21,527 nucleotides of DNA from an uncultured Oscillospiraceae bacterium (GCA_958436045.1 CAUBIP010000023.1:1-21527); one strand, 5' to 3'. Shown: positions 7,738 to 15,644, counted from the first letter of the stretch. Notes: generated by a model not told the origin, from the letters alone. A program made the numbers and translations.

Positions 7738-8673
7738 TTAGAATGTTAAATCGCCCGCCGGGGCGGCCGTGGGGCGCGCTGGCGTTTGGGCGTATTTTGC
7801 TTGCTTGGATGCGTGCAGCGCCAGCTCTGCCAGGTGCATCAGATCGCTGAGCTTGCCTGCGTCGTCGGGGTATAAGCTGATGCCGATGCTCTTTGTGACC
7901 TTCAGGGCATTGTCATCGCTGGAAAGAATCCGCTCGGCCATGGCCTGAACGGCAGCACGATCGGGGACGCTGCGCATCAGGACGATAAACTCATCGCCGC
8001 CAAAGCGGCCGATGAGGTCCTCCGGCCGCAGTGCGGCCCGCAGCTGTGCGGCGACAGCGCGCAGCACACCGTCGCCCCGCAGCTTGCCGTAGGTGCGGTT
8101 ATATTCCTCGAAGTTGTCCAGGTCGAGCAGGAGCAGCCCGTGGCGCTCCTCCGGATGGTTCCGGAGGACGGCTTCGGCCATTTTTTCGAAATGGATCTTG
8201 TGGTATAGGCCGGTAAACGCGTCGATGCAAACCTCCTCGGCCAGCTTCTCCGCCCGCTCGCGGAAATCCTGAATGTCGGAGATGACGCCGATGGCCCGCA
8301 GGGTGCTGTCTGGCGCTTGCACCGGTGTCAGAGCGACCTTGCACCAGCGGAAGGTCCCGTCCGCGTGGCGCAGCCGCAGCTGGACCGCCGTGGCGTAGCC
8401 GGACTGCAGCTCGCGCCCGGCGGAGATCATGCTCTCATAATCCGAAGGGTGCAGCAGCAGACGGGCGACCTCTTTGTGATAGGCCGCGGGGTCTGACGCG
8501 GCGCTCTGCCGGAGCAGCGCCAGCAGCTGGGTGTCCTCCAGACCGAAAATCTCCCGGCAATTGCATACATGGGTATACGTAAAGCCTTGCAGCTCCAATT
8601 CAAAAAGGCAGGTATGCGTTGCGCGCAGTGCAACGCTAAGCCGCTGGGCGGCCTGCTCTGCCGTAGAAACCAT
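7738..8673 (-). CDS. PAS-GGDEF diguanylate cyclase, cytoplasmic
   Basis: A 311-residue protein predicted to make cyclic di-GMP from two GTP. Residues about 15-140 form a PAS-like sensor with a PAC-type end (LRHADGTFRW to GVISDIQDF). A short helical linker leads to the GGDEF domain (about 148-295), which begins DAFTGLYHK where the family has D-x-LTGL-x-N. The active-site motif GGDEF (225-229) is intact. RPED (216-219) lies exactly five residues before it, matching the RxxD inhibitory site, so product feedback is likely. No membrane segment or signal peptide is present, so the PAS domain should sense something inside the cell. GAGGAGGT (8682-8689) gives a strong ribosome site. It is the first gene of the leftward unit, 14 bases before the DegV gene. 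No EAL or HD-GYP domain or obvious c-di-GMP receptor is in the window. Confidence 0.93.
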   Translation of the reverse strand: MVSTAEQAAQRLSVALRATHTCLFELELQGFTYTHVCNCREIFGLEDTQLLALLRQSAASDPAAYHKEVARLLLHPSDYESMISAGRELQSGYATAVQLRLRHADGTFRWCKVALTPVQAPDSTLRAIGVISDIQDFRERAEKLAEEVCIDAFTGLYHKIHFEKMAEAVLRNHPEERHGLLLLDLDNFEEYNRTYGKLRGDGVLRAVAAQLRAALRPEDLIGRFGGDEFIVLMRSVPDRAAVQAMAERILSSDDNALKVTKSIGISLYPDDAGKLSDLMHLAELALHASKQAKYAQTPARPTAAPAGDLTF

Positions 8674-8751
8674 GTTTTCTTACCTCCTCGCCCGGTCACG
8701 CACCCCCTGCTGCGTTTTCCGGCAGTGTTCAGTGTACTATATACCAATTAT

Positions 8752-8780
8752 AGTATAATACCCGATATCCTTGCTGTCAA
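8752..8780 (-). promoter_or_regulatory. Near-consensus sigma-A promoter of the GGDEF-DegV-ABC unit
   Basis: On the minus strand a perfect -35 TTGACA (8775-8780) is followed after 17 bases by -10 TATACT (8752-8757). Transcription would start near 8745, giving a leader of about 70 bases before the GGDEF gene. It lies back to back with the pst promoter, in a 271-base divergent region. Confidence 0.75.
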
Positions 8781-8840
8781 TCTTTTCCGGCACCGCCGTG
8801 GGGCGGAGGTTTTACGAACCGCAGAAAAAATTTGAAAAAT

Positions 8841-8895
8841 TTTATGTAGATTTAACGTTTTTTTGGTTTCCGATTTAAGCTTGCTGCGGTTTAAT
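8841..8895 (+). promoter_or_regulatory. Candidate Pho box and promoter of the pst operon
   Basis: Four hexamers lie exactly 11 bases apart: TTTATG (8841), TTAACG (8852), TTGGTT (8863) and TTTAAG (8874). The first two fit the Bacillus PhoP half-site TT-H-A-Y-A at most positions; the third is poor and the fourth fair. A -10-like TTTAAT follows at 8890-8895 with no good -35. The repeats would lie at about -61 to -23, the usual place for PhoP-activated promoters in Bacillus. Phosphate-starvation control is therefore likely but not proven. Confidence 0.45.
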
Positions 8896-8944
8896 AAGCA
8901 TGTAAACGAAATCCACAGTAAAAAAATGAAAGAAGGAAAACAAA

Positions 8945-9814
8945 ATGAAAAAGTTTGCAAGTATTCTCGTAGCAGGTGCGATGCTCCTGGGTGTTTTGAC
9001 CGGGTGCGGCAGCAAGGACGCCAGCGACCCTGGCAGCAGCCAGCCCGCTGCGGACGCAGGACAGAGCCAGACCCAGACGGTCAGCGGCAGCGTTTCGACC
9101 AACGGTTCGACCTCCATGGAAAAGGTCATCGGCAGCCTGTCCGAACAGTTTATGACAGAGAACAAGGACGTCAAGGTGACCTACGACGCCACCGGCTCCG
9201 GCACCGGCATCGAGTCCGTCAGCAACGGCAGCTGTGACATCGGCCTGGCCTCCCGCGCGCTGAAGGACACCGAGACCGGCCTGATGGCGACGACTGTTGC
9301 CCTGGACGGCATCGCCATCGTCGTCAATGCCAACTGCGGTGTCGACGATCTGACGGTCGAGCAGATCGCCTCCATCTTCAAGGGCGAGATCACCAACTGG
9401 AAGGAAGTCGGCGGCGCGGATCTGGAGATCGCCTGCATCGGCCGTGAGGCTGGGTCCGGCACCCGGGACGGCTTCGAGTCCATCACCAAGACGGAGGACG
9501 CCTGCAAGCTGAGCCAGGAGCTGACCTCCACCGGCGCAGTCATTGAAGCGGTCAAGAACAGTGAAAACGCCATCGGCTATGCCTCCCTGTCTGCGGCGGA
9601 AGGCCAAGACGGCATCAAGCTCCTGACGGTCGGCGGTGTGACTTGCTCGGAAGAGACGGTCAAGGACGGCAGCTATGAGATCCAGCGTCCCTTCAACCTG
9701 GTCACCAAGGACGGGGAAGCGCTGAGCCCCGCAGCCCAGGCCTTCTTCGACTACGCGACCTCCGCGGACGCGGCAGAGCTCATCCGCGCGGCAGGTGCTG
9801 TCCCGGTTGCATAA
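8945..9814 (+). CDS. pstS: Phosphate ABC transporter substrate-binding lipoprotein PstS
   Basis: A 289-residue lipoprotein that captures orthophosphate outside the membrane and hands it to PstCA. The signal peptide ends in the lipobox LTGC, placing the lipidated Cys at residue 21; a Ser/Gln-rich linker follows. Phosphate-contacting loops of the family are visible: NGSTSMEKV, DATGSGTGIE and EAGSGTRDGF, the last being the strongest PstS signature. The length suits the shorter Firmicutes PstS type. AGAAGGA (8931-8937) stands seven bases before the ATG. It is the first gene of pstSCAB-phoU, downstream of a candidate Pho box, with a hairpin after it that should make it the most abundant product of the operon. 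Confidence 0.96.
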   Translation: MKKFASILVAGAMLLGVLTGCGSKDASDPGSSQPAADAGQSQTQTVSGSVSTNGSTSMEKVIGSLSEQFMTENKDVKVTYDATGSGTGIESVSNGSCDIGLASRALKDTETGLMATTVALDGIAIVVNANCGVDDLTVEQIASIFKGEITNWKEVGGADLEIACIGREAGSGTRDGFESITKTEDACKLSQELTSTGAVIEAVKNSENAIGYASLSAAEGQDGIKLLTVGGVTCSEETVKDGSYEIQRPFNLVTKDGEALSPAAQAFFDYATSADAAELIRAAGAVPVA

Positions 9815-9840
9815 ACCGGAACGAGAGAACGGCAACAAGA

Positions 9841-9870
9841 AAAAAGCGCCTGCCCCGGCAGGCGCTTTTT
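9841..9870 (+). terminator. Attenuating hairpin between pstS and pstC
   Basis: A run of A, the stem GCGCCTGC (9846-9853) with GCAGGCGC (9858-9865), and then TTTTT (9866-9870). The A and T runs make it symmetrical. As it lies inside the operon, it probably terminates only part of the transcripts and lets PstS outnumber the membrane subunits, a common arrangement in pst operons. Confidence 0.8.
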
Positions 9871-9889
9871 GCGGGAAAGGAGCAAGAGT

Positions 9890-10759
9890 TTGCAGGGAAA
9901 GACAATGTTGGAGCGGAGCATGAAGGCGATCTTCCTGATCTGCGGCGTGATCTCCGTGGCATTTGTGCTGTTTATCAGCGTGTATCTGGTGATCTCCGGC
10001 ATCCCGGCCATCCGGCAGATCGGCCTGAAGGCGTTTTTGCTGGGAAAGACCTGGGCGCCGACGGCGTCGGCGCCGTCGTTCGGCATTTTGCCGTTTATCC
10101 TCTCTTCGGTCTACGCGACGGCGGGGGCGGTCATGCTGGGGGTGCCCATCGGCGTTCTGACGGCGGTTTTTCTTTCCAAGGTCGCTGCGCCCCGGGTCGC
10201 GGCGGTCATCCATACGGCAGTGGAGCTGCTGGCGGGTATCCCATCGGTCGTCTACGGCCTGGTGGGGATGATCGTGCTGGTCCCGACGATCCAGCGGCTG
10301 TTTGGGCTCTCATCCGGCGCCTGTCTGCTGGCGGCGATCGTGGTGCTGGCCATTATGATCCTGCCGTCGATCATCAGCGTTTCGGAGACGGCGCTGCGGG
10401 CGGTGCCGCCGGAGTATGAGGCGGCGTCCCTGGCCCTGGGGGCGACGAAGACGGAGACGTATTTCCGCGTCTCCCTCCCGGCGGCCAAGAGCGGCATCGC
10501 AGCGTCCATCGTCCTGGGCGTCGGCCGGGCCATTGGCGAGGCCATGGCGATCATCATGGTCTCCGGCAATGTCGCCAATATGCCGGGGCTTTTGAAGTCC
10601 GTCCGGTTCCTGACGACGGCCATCGCGTCGGAAATGTCCTACGCGGCCTATGGCAGCCTGCAGCGGCAGGCCCTATTTTCCATCGGGCTTGTGCTGTTTC
10701 TGTTCATTATGCTCATCAATGTGATTTTAAATGTGTGCATCAAGCGGAAGGAGAAATGA
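9890..10759 (+). CDS. pstC: Phosphate ABC transporter permease PstC
   Basis: A 289-residue membrane subunit that forms the phosphate channel with PstA. I chose the TTG at 9890 because GGAAAGGAG (9874-9882) ends seven bases upstream; an ATG at 9905 is a reasonable alternative, and the in-frame TTG at 9869 falls inside the attenuator. The chain has about six membrane segments, the first from about residue 12. The cytoplasmic EAA loop that docks on PstB is clear: EAASLALGATKTETYF followed by VSLPAAKSGI. The family is the MetI-like binding-protein-dependent permease fold. It follows pstS after the hairpin, and its stop codon lies one base before the pstA start. Confidence 0.94.
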   Translation: MQGKTMLERSMKAIFLICGVISVAFVLFISVYLVISGIPAIRQIGLKAFLLGKTWAPTASAPSFGILPFILSSVYATAGAVMLGVPIGVLTAVFLSKVAAPRVAAVIHTAVELLAGIPSVVYGLVGMIVLVPTIQRLFGLSSGACLLAAIVVLAIMILPSIISVSETALRAVPPEYEAASLALGATKTETYFRVSLPAAKSGIAASIVLGVGRAIGEAMAIIMVSGNVANMPGLLKSVRFLTTAIASEMSYAAYGSLQRQALFSIGLVLFLFIMLINVILNVCIKRKEK

Positions 10760-10760
10760 T

Positions 10761-11618
10761 ATGCAAAGACGCTCACCGCGGCGACGGCTCTACGGCGGGG
10801 TGCTGCGCGGCCTGATGTACGGCAGCGCCGTCATCACCTGTGCGCTGCTGCTGTTTCTCATCGGGTATATTTTCTGGCGCGGCCTGGGGCATATCTCCTG
10901 GAAGCTCCTTTCGACCCAGAGCAGCTATTTGACGGACAGCATCGGCATTCTGCCGAATCTTCTCAACACCCTGTACATTATCCTTGTGGCCATGGTCCTG
11001 GCGCTGCCCATCGGCGTCGGCGCGGCGATCTATCTGACAGAGTACGCCCAGAATCGGCATTTAAAGCGGATCATCGAGTTTGCGACGGAGACGCTGACGG
11101 GCATCCCGTCTATCCTGTTTGGCCTGGTCGGTATGCTGTTTTTCATCCAGCTGCTTGGCTTGAAGCAGGGCATCCTGGCCGGCGGCCTGACGCTGGTCGT
11201 CATGATCCTGCCGACGATCATCCGGACGACCCAGGAGAGCCTCAAGACCGTCCCCCAAGCCTACCGCGAAGGGGCGCTGGCCCTGGGGGCAGGGAAGTGG
11301 CACACAATCCGGACGGTCGTCCTGCCCAATGCCATCGACGGCATCGTCACCGGCTGCATCCTGGCCATTGGGCGTATCGTCGGCGAATCGGCGGCGCTGC
11401 TCTTTACCGCGGGCTTCGGCCTGGTGCTGAACAGCTTCGCGGAATCGCTGCAATCCTCATCGGCGACGCTGACGGTCGCCCTGTACATCTACGCCAGCGA
11501 GCGGGGCGAGACGGGCGTGGCCTTTGCCATCGCCGCGATCTTGATGATCCTGGTGTTCTTCCTGAACCGGGCGGCGAATCTGGCCGGGAAGAAGCTGAAA
11601 AAGAAGAAGGGAGCATGA
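10761..11618 (+). CDS. pstA: Phosphate ABC transporter permease PstA
   Basis: A 285-residue second channel subunit. The ATG at 10761 is preferred to an in-frame ATG at 10731 because GGAAGGAG (10746-10753) lies seven bases before it and because the earlier start would overlap pstC. A basic N-terminus (MQRRSPRRR) leads into about six membrane segments. The EAA loop reads REGALALGAGKWHTIRTV followed by VLPNAIDGI, the contact surface for PstB. The C-terminus ends in a lysine-rich tail (KKLKKKKGA) typical of a cytoplasmic end. It sits in the expected pst gene order, with pstB starting four bases after its stop. Confidence 0.95.
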   Translation: MQRRSPRRRLYGGVLRGLMYGSAVITCALLLFLIGYIFWRGLGHISWKLLSTQSSYLTDSIGILPNLLNTLYIILVAMVLALPIGVGAAIYLTEYAQNRHLKRIIEFATETLTGIPSILFGLVGMLFFIQLLGLKQGILAGGLTLVVMILPTIIRTTQESLKTVPQAYREGALALGAGKWHTIRTVVLPNAIDGIVTGCILAIGRIVGESAALLFTAGFGLVLNSFAESLQSSSATLTVALYIYASERGETGVAFAIAAILMILVFFLNRAANLAGKKLKKKKGA

Positions 11619-11622
11619 TAAA

Positions 11623-12378
11623 ATGCCTGCCATTATCACTGCAAAGCACCTGAACCTGTGGTATGGGGACCACCATGCCCTACAGGATATCAATCTGGAG
11701 ATCCCGGCCAACCAGATCACGGCCCTCATCGGCCCCTCCGGCTGCGGGAAATCCACCTTTTTGAAGACCCTCAACCGGATGAACGATCTCGTCCCTGGCG
11801 TACGCATCCAGGGGGAGGTCCGCTACCGGGATACGGACCTGTATCACGCGGCGACGGATGTGACCTGGCTGCGCAAGCAGATCGGCATGGTTTTCCAGAA
11901 GGCCAATCCGTTTCCCATGAGCATTTATGATAACATCGCCTACGGCCCCCGGACCCACGGCATCCGCCGCAGAGCGGAGCTGGACGAAATCGTTGAGCGC
12001 TCCCTGCGCAGCGCAGCCATTTGGGAGGAGGTCCGCGACCGACTCAAGACCAGCGCACTGGGCCTGTCCGGCGGGCAGCAGCAGCGGCTGTGCATTGCCC
12101 GGGCTCTGGCGGTGGAGCCGGATATTCTGCTGATGGACGAATCCACCAGCGCGCTGGACCCCATCTCCACGGCCAAGATTGAGGACCTGATCGCGGAGTT
12201 GAAGCAGCGCTATACCGTCATCATGGTCACGCACAATATGCAGCAGGCCGTCCGTATTTCGGACCGGACCGCGTTCTTCCTGCTGGGCGAGCTGGTGGAA
12301 TACGGTACGACCGATCAGATCTTTACCATGCCGTCGCAGAAGAAGACGGAGGACTATATTTCCGGGAGGTTTGGATAA
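11623..12378 (+). CDS. pstB: Phosphate ABC transporter ATP-binding protein PstB
   Basis: A 251-residue ATPase that powers phosphate import through PstCA. Walker A is GPSGCGKST (37-45), the Q-loop lies in GMVFQKANPFPMS, the signature is LSGGQ (148-152), Walker B is ILLMDE (168-173) and the switch His is 204. The block after Walker B reads STSALDPIST, diagnostic of PstB, although the usual Pro after Asp-Glu is replaced by Ser174. AAGGGAG (11607-11613) precedes the ATG. Its stop codon TAA shares its last base with the phoU start (TAATG), so the two are translationally coupled. Confidence 0.97.
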   Translation: MPAIITAKHLNLWYGDHHALQDINLEIPANQITALIGPSGCGKSTFLKTLNRMNDLVPGVRIQGEVRYRDTDLYHAATDVTWLRKQIGMVFQKANPFPMSIYDNIAYGPRTHGIRRRAELDEIVERSLRSAAIWEEVRDRLKTSALGLSGGQQQRLCIARALAVEPDILLMDESTSALDPISTAKIEDLIAELKQRYTVIMVTHNMQQAVRISDRTAFFLLGELVEYGTTDQIFTMPSQKKTEDYISGRFG

Positions 12379-13046
12379 TGCGGGAACAGTATTTGACGCA
12401 GCTCAAGAAGCTGCATGAGGCAATGTTGGAGATGGGCGAGCTCTGCCAGCAGGCCATCGGCCTGGCCATCCGGGCCCTGGGCGAGTGCAATGACGCCCTT
12501 ATCGCCCAGGAGCAGGAGACAGATAGCGAGATCGACAAGCTGGAGCGGGAGATCGAATCTCTCTGCCTGCAGCTGCTTTTGAAGCAGCAGCCGGTGGCCA
12601 GCGACCTGCGGGATATTTCCGCGGCGCTGAAAATGATCTCCGATATGGAGCGCATCGGCGACCAGGCATCGGATATCGCGGAGCTGGCGGTCTATCTCAA
12701 GGACCTGCCGGTACATTACAAGCTGCACCTGGAGCAGATGGCCGCGGAGGCCATTAAAATGGTCAACCGTAGCATCGACGCCTTTGTCCGCCGGGACCTG
12801 ACCCTGGCCGGGGAGGTCATTGCCTATGACGATGTCGTCGACCAGTATTTTGTCCAGATCAAGGACGAGGTCATTGCGCTCATCAGCAAGGACAACACCA
12901 TGGGCGCTTACTGCATCGACCTTTTGATGGTGGCCAAATATCTCGAGCGCATCGCCGACCACGCGACGAATATCGCCGAGTGGGTCGAATACTCCATCCT
13001 TGGCCGCCGCCCGAAGGACGGCGTTCTGCCGCAAAGCGAGCTGTGA
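12378..13046 (+). CDS. phoU: Phosphate transport system regulator PhoU
   Basis: A 222-residue all-helical cytoplasmic protein with two PhoU domains. Each carries the metal-binding helix motif: ERIGDQASDIAE (91-102) and ERIADHATNIAE (190-201), both in their usual places. PhoU couples the transport state of PstSCAB to the PhoR sensor kinase and restrains phosphate uptake. It overlaps pstB by one base, with GGGAGG (12364-12369) upstream. It ends the operon; the PhoP-PhoR pair is not encoded here. Confidence 0.96.
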   Translation: MREQYLTQLKKLHEAMLEMGELCQQAIGLAIRALGECNDALIAQEQETDSEIDKLEREIESLCLQLLLKQQPVASDLRDISAALKMISDMERIGDQASDIAELAVYLKDLPVHYKLHLEQMAAEAIKMVNRSIDAFVRRDLTLAGEVIAYDDVVDQYFVQIKDEVIALISKDNTMGAYCIDLLMVAKYLERIADHATNIAEWVEYSILGRRPKDGVLPQSEL

Positions 13047-13074
13047 TTCGTATTTGATTTTAGCGAACAACCAT

Positions 13075-13114
13075 GCCAAGGGCCCCGCTGGTTTTCAGCA
13101 GCGGGGCCCTTGGC
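13075..13114 (+). terminator. Strong hairpin at the end of the pst-phoU operon
   Basis: A perfect 16-base stem, GCCAAGGGCCCCGCTG (13075-13090) with CAGCGGGGCCCTTGGC (13099-13114), has an 8-base loop. It begins 28 bases after the phoU stop. No T run follows on either strand, so it may stop transcription without a U-tract or protect the mRNA 3' end. Confidence 0.6.
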
Positions 13115-13144
13115 GTCGCGTTGCGGGCTGTGCGAGTTCGGTTT

Positions 13145-13190
13145 CCAAAAGAAAGCGCGGGGAAGCGGCACCCCTTGCCGCTTCCCCGCG
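13145..13190 (-). terminator. Rho-independent terminator of the CotH kinase gene
   Basis: A perfect 15-base stem (13156-13170 with 13176-13190) has a 5-base loop. On the minus strand it is followed by CTTTCTTTTGG. It starts 13 bases beyond the stop of the leftward kinase gene and faces the phoU hairpin. Confidence 0.8.
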
Positions 13191-13203
13191 TTGGGGGTTA
13201 CGC

Positions 13204-15501
13204 TTAGCGCATGAGCTCGTAGTAGTACTGCATCACGGTGGCAAATTCTGCCCGGGTGATGGGGTTCAGGGGCAGAACCGTGCCGTCGGTGTAGCCGGAG
13301 ATGAGCTGGTTCTCAACGGCCCACTCCATGGCGCTGCGGGCGTAGCTGCTGATGCTGGCGCTGTCACGGAAGCGGCCCACCAGCTGGCCGCTGACGGTCG
13401 GGGAACCGGCGTTGCGGTAGAGCAGCGCGATCATATCCTGCCGGGTGATGCTCCGGTCCGGCTGGAAGGTGCCGTCCGGGTAGCCGGAGACGACCTGGTT
13501 GCTGTATGCCCACTGGACGCACGGAGCGTACCACGCTGCCGGGCTGACATCCGGGAAGATCTGGGTGATATCCGGGCGGGCTGCGCCGGACATGGCGTAG
13601 AGCACCTGGGCGGTCTGCGCCCGGGTCGTCTTGCCCTCGGGGCAAAAGACGCCGTTGCCCTGGCCGCTCATCAGGCCATAGGCCGTAACAGTCTCGACGG
13701 CGTCGTGATACCAGGCGCCCTCCGGGACGTCGACGTAGCTGCCCAGCGGCTCGTATTCGTCCTTGCTCCATTTGGCGTAGGCATCCTGCAGCCAGGCGTT
13801 GCGCTTTTGCAGGTAATTCTGCAGGAAGGCCGTTTGGGTCTCCCAGGTCTTGCCGCCGGGGTGCTGCGCGGTGTAGTAGGTATCGCCGTTCCAGATCAGC
13901 TCGTTGGCGGCGACGGAGGGGGCCAGCTGGCGGAGATAATCGGCAAAGCTTTGCAGTGGACCGCTGGCACTGCCGCTGGCACCGCAGAGCACATTGGAGA
14001 TCAGAGGTCCGGTCTTCTGGGTGTATTCCTGCTGCACGGCCATGCGGAAGTCGCCATTTTGATACAGCGCCCGGACGTACGGGTCATACAGGACGAAGAA
14101 GCCCTCCGGGTCGGCGCAGGCGGCATTGTTGGCGCCGGTGCCGGTGCCGAAGCTCAGGTCATAGTCCCAGATGGGGCCCATGTGCATCGGGCCGTCGCCG
14201 GTCTCTTTATATAAGTAGGAAGAGGTGTGGAACCCATCGGGGTTCTTGGAGAGCTCGTTGATGATATAGCACTGGGCCGCGCTGGTGAGGTCGACATAGT
14301 CCTGCAGCGTTTTGCCGTTTTGCGGCTGGCCGGTGAAGAGAATGTCCTCATAGGTCTGGTAATAGCTGGCGATGCAATCCATCTCCGCCTGACTGCAGCA
14401 CTCGGGACGCTTGACGACGACGTAATAGCCCCGCTTTGTGACGAAGTAGCATAGCTCTTCCTGGGCGCGGGTGGCAAAATCCATTTCCAGCAGGTAACCG
14501 CCGGTGATGTCCGCCGGGGACTGCATCCCGGTGGTGTAGCGGTAGGTTGCGCCGTTGGTCGTCGTCGCCTGGGCAAGGGGCAGGGTGGCCAGGTCGTCGA
14601 TGGCGGCGTTGGCTTTTTCGTTCAGCTTCTCCAGGTCGGTGATATCGACGCGGCCGCTGGCAATCTCGACCTTTTCGGACAGCTGGTATGCGCCCCGGTA
14701 TTCGCCGTCATAGTAAAGGCTCACCGGGCGGTACTGCAGGGCCGGGTCCATCTGCATTGCACCGGCCAGGTCAAAGGCGAGGCTGTTGCGCAGCAGGGAG
14801 GGGTCAAAGTAGTTGGCGAGCAGGACCCAGGTCTTGTTGCTGTTGGCGGCGTCGCCGGTCGAGAGCAGGTCGGCTTTTTTGTCCAGCTTGATCTGATAGG
14901 GCTTTTTCGCGCCCTTCCAGGTAGAGTTGCCCCGGCCTTTGATCTGCTTGAGCTTGCCTGCATTCACCGTGCTGCCGGTCTCATCCAGCAGGATCATGCT
15001 GCCGGTGGCTTTGTTGGATTTATCTTCGCTGGCCTCGACCCAGGCGCGGCCCTGGTTGACCGGGTCGTCACTGGTGAGAAACAGGGCGCTGACGCCCTCG
15101 GTCGTCTGGAAGACGATCTTCTGCACTGCGGTATCGCTGCCGGATTTGGCCCGGAGCGTGATGGTGTATTGGGTGCGCGTCCCGCCGCACAGGGCGGGCA
15201 AATCCAGTGCCTGGCCGCTCTGCAGCCCGGTGGCGGAGCTGGTACCCGCGGCGGAGACGGCAGCGTCCGGGTCCGTAAGCGTAAAATATAGCGGGACCTG
15301 CGATGCCGTTTTTCCGCCGGGCAGGATGAGATACGTCGTATCGCCGACGACGGTGGCGTTGATCCGCGTCGCGGTATTGTCCGCTTCGGCGTAGGCGTAG
15401 AAGTCCGAGAATTGGAGCTCCTTCGCGTTGACGCCGATCGTCAGGCACGCCAGCAGCAGACAGAGCAGCCCGGCGGCCCAAAGTCCTTTGAGTTTTCTCA
15501 T
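13204..15501 (-). CDS. Secreted CotH-family atypical kinase with SLH anchor
   Basis: A 765-residue exported protein. The start at 15501 gives a clean signal peptide (MRKLKGLWAAGLLCLLLACL to VNAKE); an in-frame ATG at 15552 adds 17 residues that spoil it and has no ribosome site. An N-terminal beta-rich region (about 25-160) precedes the CotH domain. CotH marks are RGNSTW (190-195) with KKPYQIKLDK after it, WVLLANYFD (225-233) then LLRNSLAF, the segment YDGEYRGAYQLSEKVE, and GPIWDYDLSFG with Asp446 and Asp448, where the family has its metal-binding and catalytic acids. B. subtilis CotH phosphorylates spore-coat proteins; this surface relative may phosphorylate exported proteins or bind an exopolymer. 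Three SLH modules (about 588-765) anchor it. It is monocistronic and divergent from the phosphatase gene. Kinase activity is inferred, and the ATP source outside the membrane is unclear. Confidence 0.9.
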   Translation of the reverse strand: MRKLKGLWAAGLLCLLLACLTIGVNAKELQFSDFYAYAEADNTATRINATVVGDTTYLILPGGKTASQVPLYFTLTDPDAAVSAAGTSSATGLQSGQALDLPALCGGTRTQYTITLRAKSGSDTAVQKIVFQTTEGVSALFLTSDDPVNQGRAWVEASEDKSNKATGSMILLDETGSTVNAGKLKQIKGRGNSTWKGAKKPYQIKLDKKADLLSTGDAANSNKTWVLLANYFDPSLLRNSLAFDLAGAMQMDPALQYRPVSLYYDGEYRGAYQLSEKVEIASGRVDITDLEKLNEKANAAIDDLATLPLAQATTTNGATYRYTTGMQSPADITGGYLLEMDFATRAQEELCYFVTKRGYYVVVKRPECCSQAEMDCIASYYQTYEDILFTGQPQNGKTLQDYVDLTSAAQCYIINELSKNPDGFHTSSYLYKETGDGPMHMGPIWDYDLSFGTGTGANNAACADPEGFFVLYDPYVRALYQNGDFRMAVQQEYTQKTGPLISNVLCGASGSASGPLQSFADYLRQLAPSVAANELIWNGDTYYTAQHPGGKTWETQTAFLQNYLQKRNAWLQDAYAKWSKDEYEPLGSYVDVPEGAWYHDAVETVTAYGLMSGQGNGVFCPEGKTTRAQTAQVLYAMSGAARPDITQIFPDVSPAAWYAPCVQWAYSNQVVSGYPDGTFQPDRSITRQDMIALLYRNAGSPTVSGQLVGRFRDSASISSYARSAMEWAVENQLISGYTDGTVLPLNPITRAEFATVMQYYYELMR

Positions 15502-15513
15502 GAAGCATTCCGC

Positions 15514-15542
15514 CTGCCAAAAATGGCAGACTTTCCTCCTTT
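15514..15542 (-). promoter_or_regulatory. Ribosome site and hairpin upstream of the CotH kinase start
   Basis: On the minus strand AAAGGAGG (15535-15542), an excellent ribosome site, lies 33 bases before the chosen ATG. Between them is a small hairpin, CTGCCA/TGGCAG (15514-15529) with a 4-base loop. A weaker AGGCGGA lies next to the ATG. No start codon stands at the right distance from AAAGGAGG, so either the hairpin shortens the distance or the weak site is used. Confidence 0.45.
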
Positions 15543-15616
15543 GCACTCCCATTGCGTTGGGGTTTTGTGCCGCTTGACGGGTTCGCAGGTGCGAAACGTC
15601 ATACGGCCTTACTAAT

Positions 15617-15644
15617 ATTATAGCAAAACGGGCAGAATTCGCAA
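15617..15644 (-). promoter_or_regulatory. Putative promoter of the CotH kinase gene
   Basis: On the minus strand TTGCGA (15639-15644), a 16-base spacer and a perfect -10 TATAAT (15617-15622). Transcription would start near 15610 and leave a leader of about 110 bases, longer than needed for translation. Confidence 0.55.

Noticed and set aside
8891..10213. Minus-strand frame of 440 codons opposite pstS and pstC
   Set aside because: It crosses the attenuator and the pst promoter region and has no motif; pstS and pstC are certain on the other strand.
13000..14214. Plus-strand frame of 404 codons over the end of phoU and the kinase gene
   Set aside because: It reads through both intergenic hairpins and the SLH region of the kinase in antisense; no family signature.
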